Origin: Thermomucor indicae-seudaticae
Lineage: Eukaryota; Mucoromycota; Mucoromycetes; Mucorales; Lichtheimiaceae
NCBI GenBank assembly: GCA_000787465.1
Contig: JSYX01000137.1
Coordinates: 1 to 51,626 of the forward strand
Length of the DNA: 51,626 bases
Direction of reading: 5' to 3'
The stretch's first letter is position 1. Every line of letters begins with the position of its first letter. The notes under the pieces are model-generated. The model ran no database searches. It was not told the DNA's origin and saw only the letters and a program-made list of their open reading frames with translations. Below, piece after piece: positions 51,301 through 51,626 of this stretch. The position numbers and the translations under genes were made by a program.

Positions 51301-51626
51301 AAAGGTAAACATACTTCTCCTTAAACGAGCGGTTGTGCAGCATAATCTAAACTATTGATTTTAGGCTCATATTGAAAAAGTCAAGGCTGAAATAGCGAAG
51401 ACCGAAAAGACCAAGACCATGGTGTCCTATCCTATTGCTCACAAGGACAAGGCCTCAACTGGCAAGAAGGTGTGCACTGTTGGCACCGTTGAACATGTCA
51501 AGGTCGCTGTGCGGGCTTGGTTCCGTAAATTGATGGACGATGTTGCTGCTCGTGCCGCCAAGGGCGGCGAGAGTGCCGCTCACGATATCGAAGTTATCGT
51601 CAACAAGGCTAAAGAGTCCATTGAAG
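42317..51626 (+). CDS. giant multidomain protein: ten beta-trefoil units plus helical repeats (3' end outside window)
   Basis: Thirteen exons so far (42317-42338, 42402-42581, 42838-43182, 43251-43991, 44053-44295, 44352-44618, 44679-45194, 45259-45582, 45640-47931, 47997-48536, 48593-49147, 49209-51304, 51365 onward) encode at least 2794 residues, running off the window. From 42402 to 48810 about ten ~150 aa units recur, each with a GWFFIKS-like opening and three QxW sites (QLWRYKDGFLIS, QLWALTVEGYIYI, QRWNF), the hallmark of a ricin-B-type beta-trefoil fold. An acidic/Ser linker (46740-47100) separates units 7 and 8. From 49209 come ~130 aa helical repeats (VKVILQTWLRKLVEDVAARA, IRSWYQKLVEDIASC, VRAWFRKLMDDVAARA). 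No signal peptide is seen. One intron (44296-44351) is GC-AG. The fold is confident; function and ligands are unknown. Confidence 0.85.
42402..48815 (+). repeat. ten tandem beta-trefoil coding units
   Basis: Approximate units: 42402-43060, 43310-43760, 43795-44285, 44410-44890, 44985-45480, 45660-46115, 46220-46715, 47110-47600, 47690-48200, 48310-48815. Each has three QxW-type positions. Unit 5 (FKWTYE, QIWSVM, YAWHM) is eroded and unit 9 keeps essentially one (FLWIHVNGYLVN). Many units have an intron just after the first QxW lobe, before a G-x-L/G-A-x segment, so intron positions repeat with the protein repeat. This indicates amplification as exon-intron units. Confidence 0.75.
49209..51626 (+). 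repeat. tandem ~130 aa helical repeats of the giant protein
   Basis: Five repeats, the last cut by the window: ~49209-49545, 49790-50190, 50235-50640, 50890-51290, 51480 onward. Shared skeleton: an aromatic/basic helix (TWLRKLVEDVAARA), a G-G-rich turn, a helix with I-x-x-I-V-x-x-A-x-x-x-I, then EWAKSTV or EWAKGVV with a following IGVQAA, then EQM and VESTE. Lys/Glu-rich linkers (KKVEQVKKSEESKDNKKAEH) separate some. The later repeats are more alike than the earlier ones. Predicted to be amphipathic alpha-helical. The known family, if any, is not recognised. Confidence 0.75.

Overview
This is nuclear DNA of a filamentous fungus, most likely an early-diverging one of the Mucoromycota/Mucorales type. 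The evidence is that almost every gene is cut by many 50-75 nt GT-AG introns, the housekeeping genes are fungal (Erv2-type oxidase, GT15 Ktr mannosyltransferases, Dbp2, RACK1/Asc1 with an intronic U24 snoRNA, Gin4/Nim1-type kinase), and intergenic DNA is AT-rich. The lineage is inferred from gene style; no species is claimed. Exon joins were derived by hand from splice signals, reading frame and protein-family conservation, and were checked for phase continuity.

Layout. 0.2-2.0 kb: Cdc4/Fbw7-like F-box/WD40 substrate receptor (+). 3.2-3.9 kb: Erv2-like sulfhydryl oxidase (+), with a dead antisense mannosyltransferase fragment abutting its 3' end. 4.3-5.2 kb: acidic-tailed protein of unknown function (+). 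5.4-10.8 kb: cluster of three GT15 mannosyltransferases (one -, two +); the middle one has lost conserved residues. 11.1-13.7 kb: eIF2A (+, 14 exons). 14.2-19.3 kb: an unfamiliar tandem array of five copies of a two-exon gene for a ~100 aa protein with a very basic, NLS-like tail; two copies are intact, one has lost its stop codon, two are decayed. 19.3-20.9 kb: no gene resolved. 20.95-21.66 kb: histone H1 (-), divergent from RACK1 (+, 22.05-23.89 kb), whose sixth intron carries two U24-type C/D snoRNAs. 24.0-26.5 kb: MFS sugar transporter (+) with a damaged or unresolved 5' part and two GC-AG introns. 27.4-28.7 kb: ZIP metal transporter (+). 29.4-32.5 kb: Nim1/Gin4-type kinase (+, 12 exons). 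33.7 kb: tRNA-Ser(CGA) (-). 35.3 kb: small orphan ORF with an RVxF-like motif. 35.95-38.44 kb: DBP2 RNA helicase (-) with a 507 nt intron inside helicase motif V. 38.4-42.3 kb: gene-poor. 42.3 kb to the window end: a giant gene (at least 2794 codons, truncated by the window) for about ten tandem beta-trefoil (QxW) units followed by a series of ~130 aa helical repeats.

Themes. Protein mannosylation and the secretory pathway (Ktr cluster, Erv2), translation (eIF2A, RACK1, U24 snoRNAs, tRNA-Ser), chromatin and RNA (H1, Dbp2), cell cycle (Cdc4-like, Nim1-like). The least familiar elements are the small nuclear-looking gene array and the giant trefoil/helical-repeat protein. Those two, with the duplicated U24 snoRNA, are the best candidates for something undescribed.
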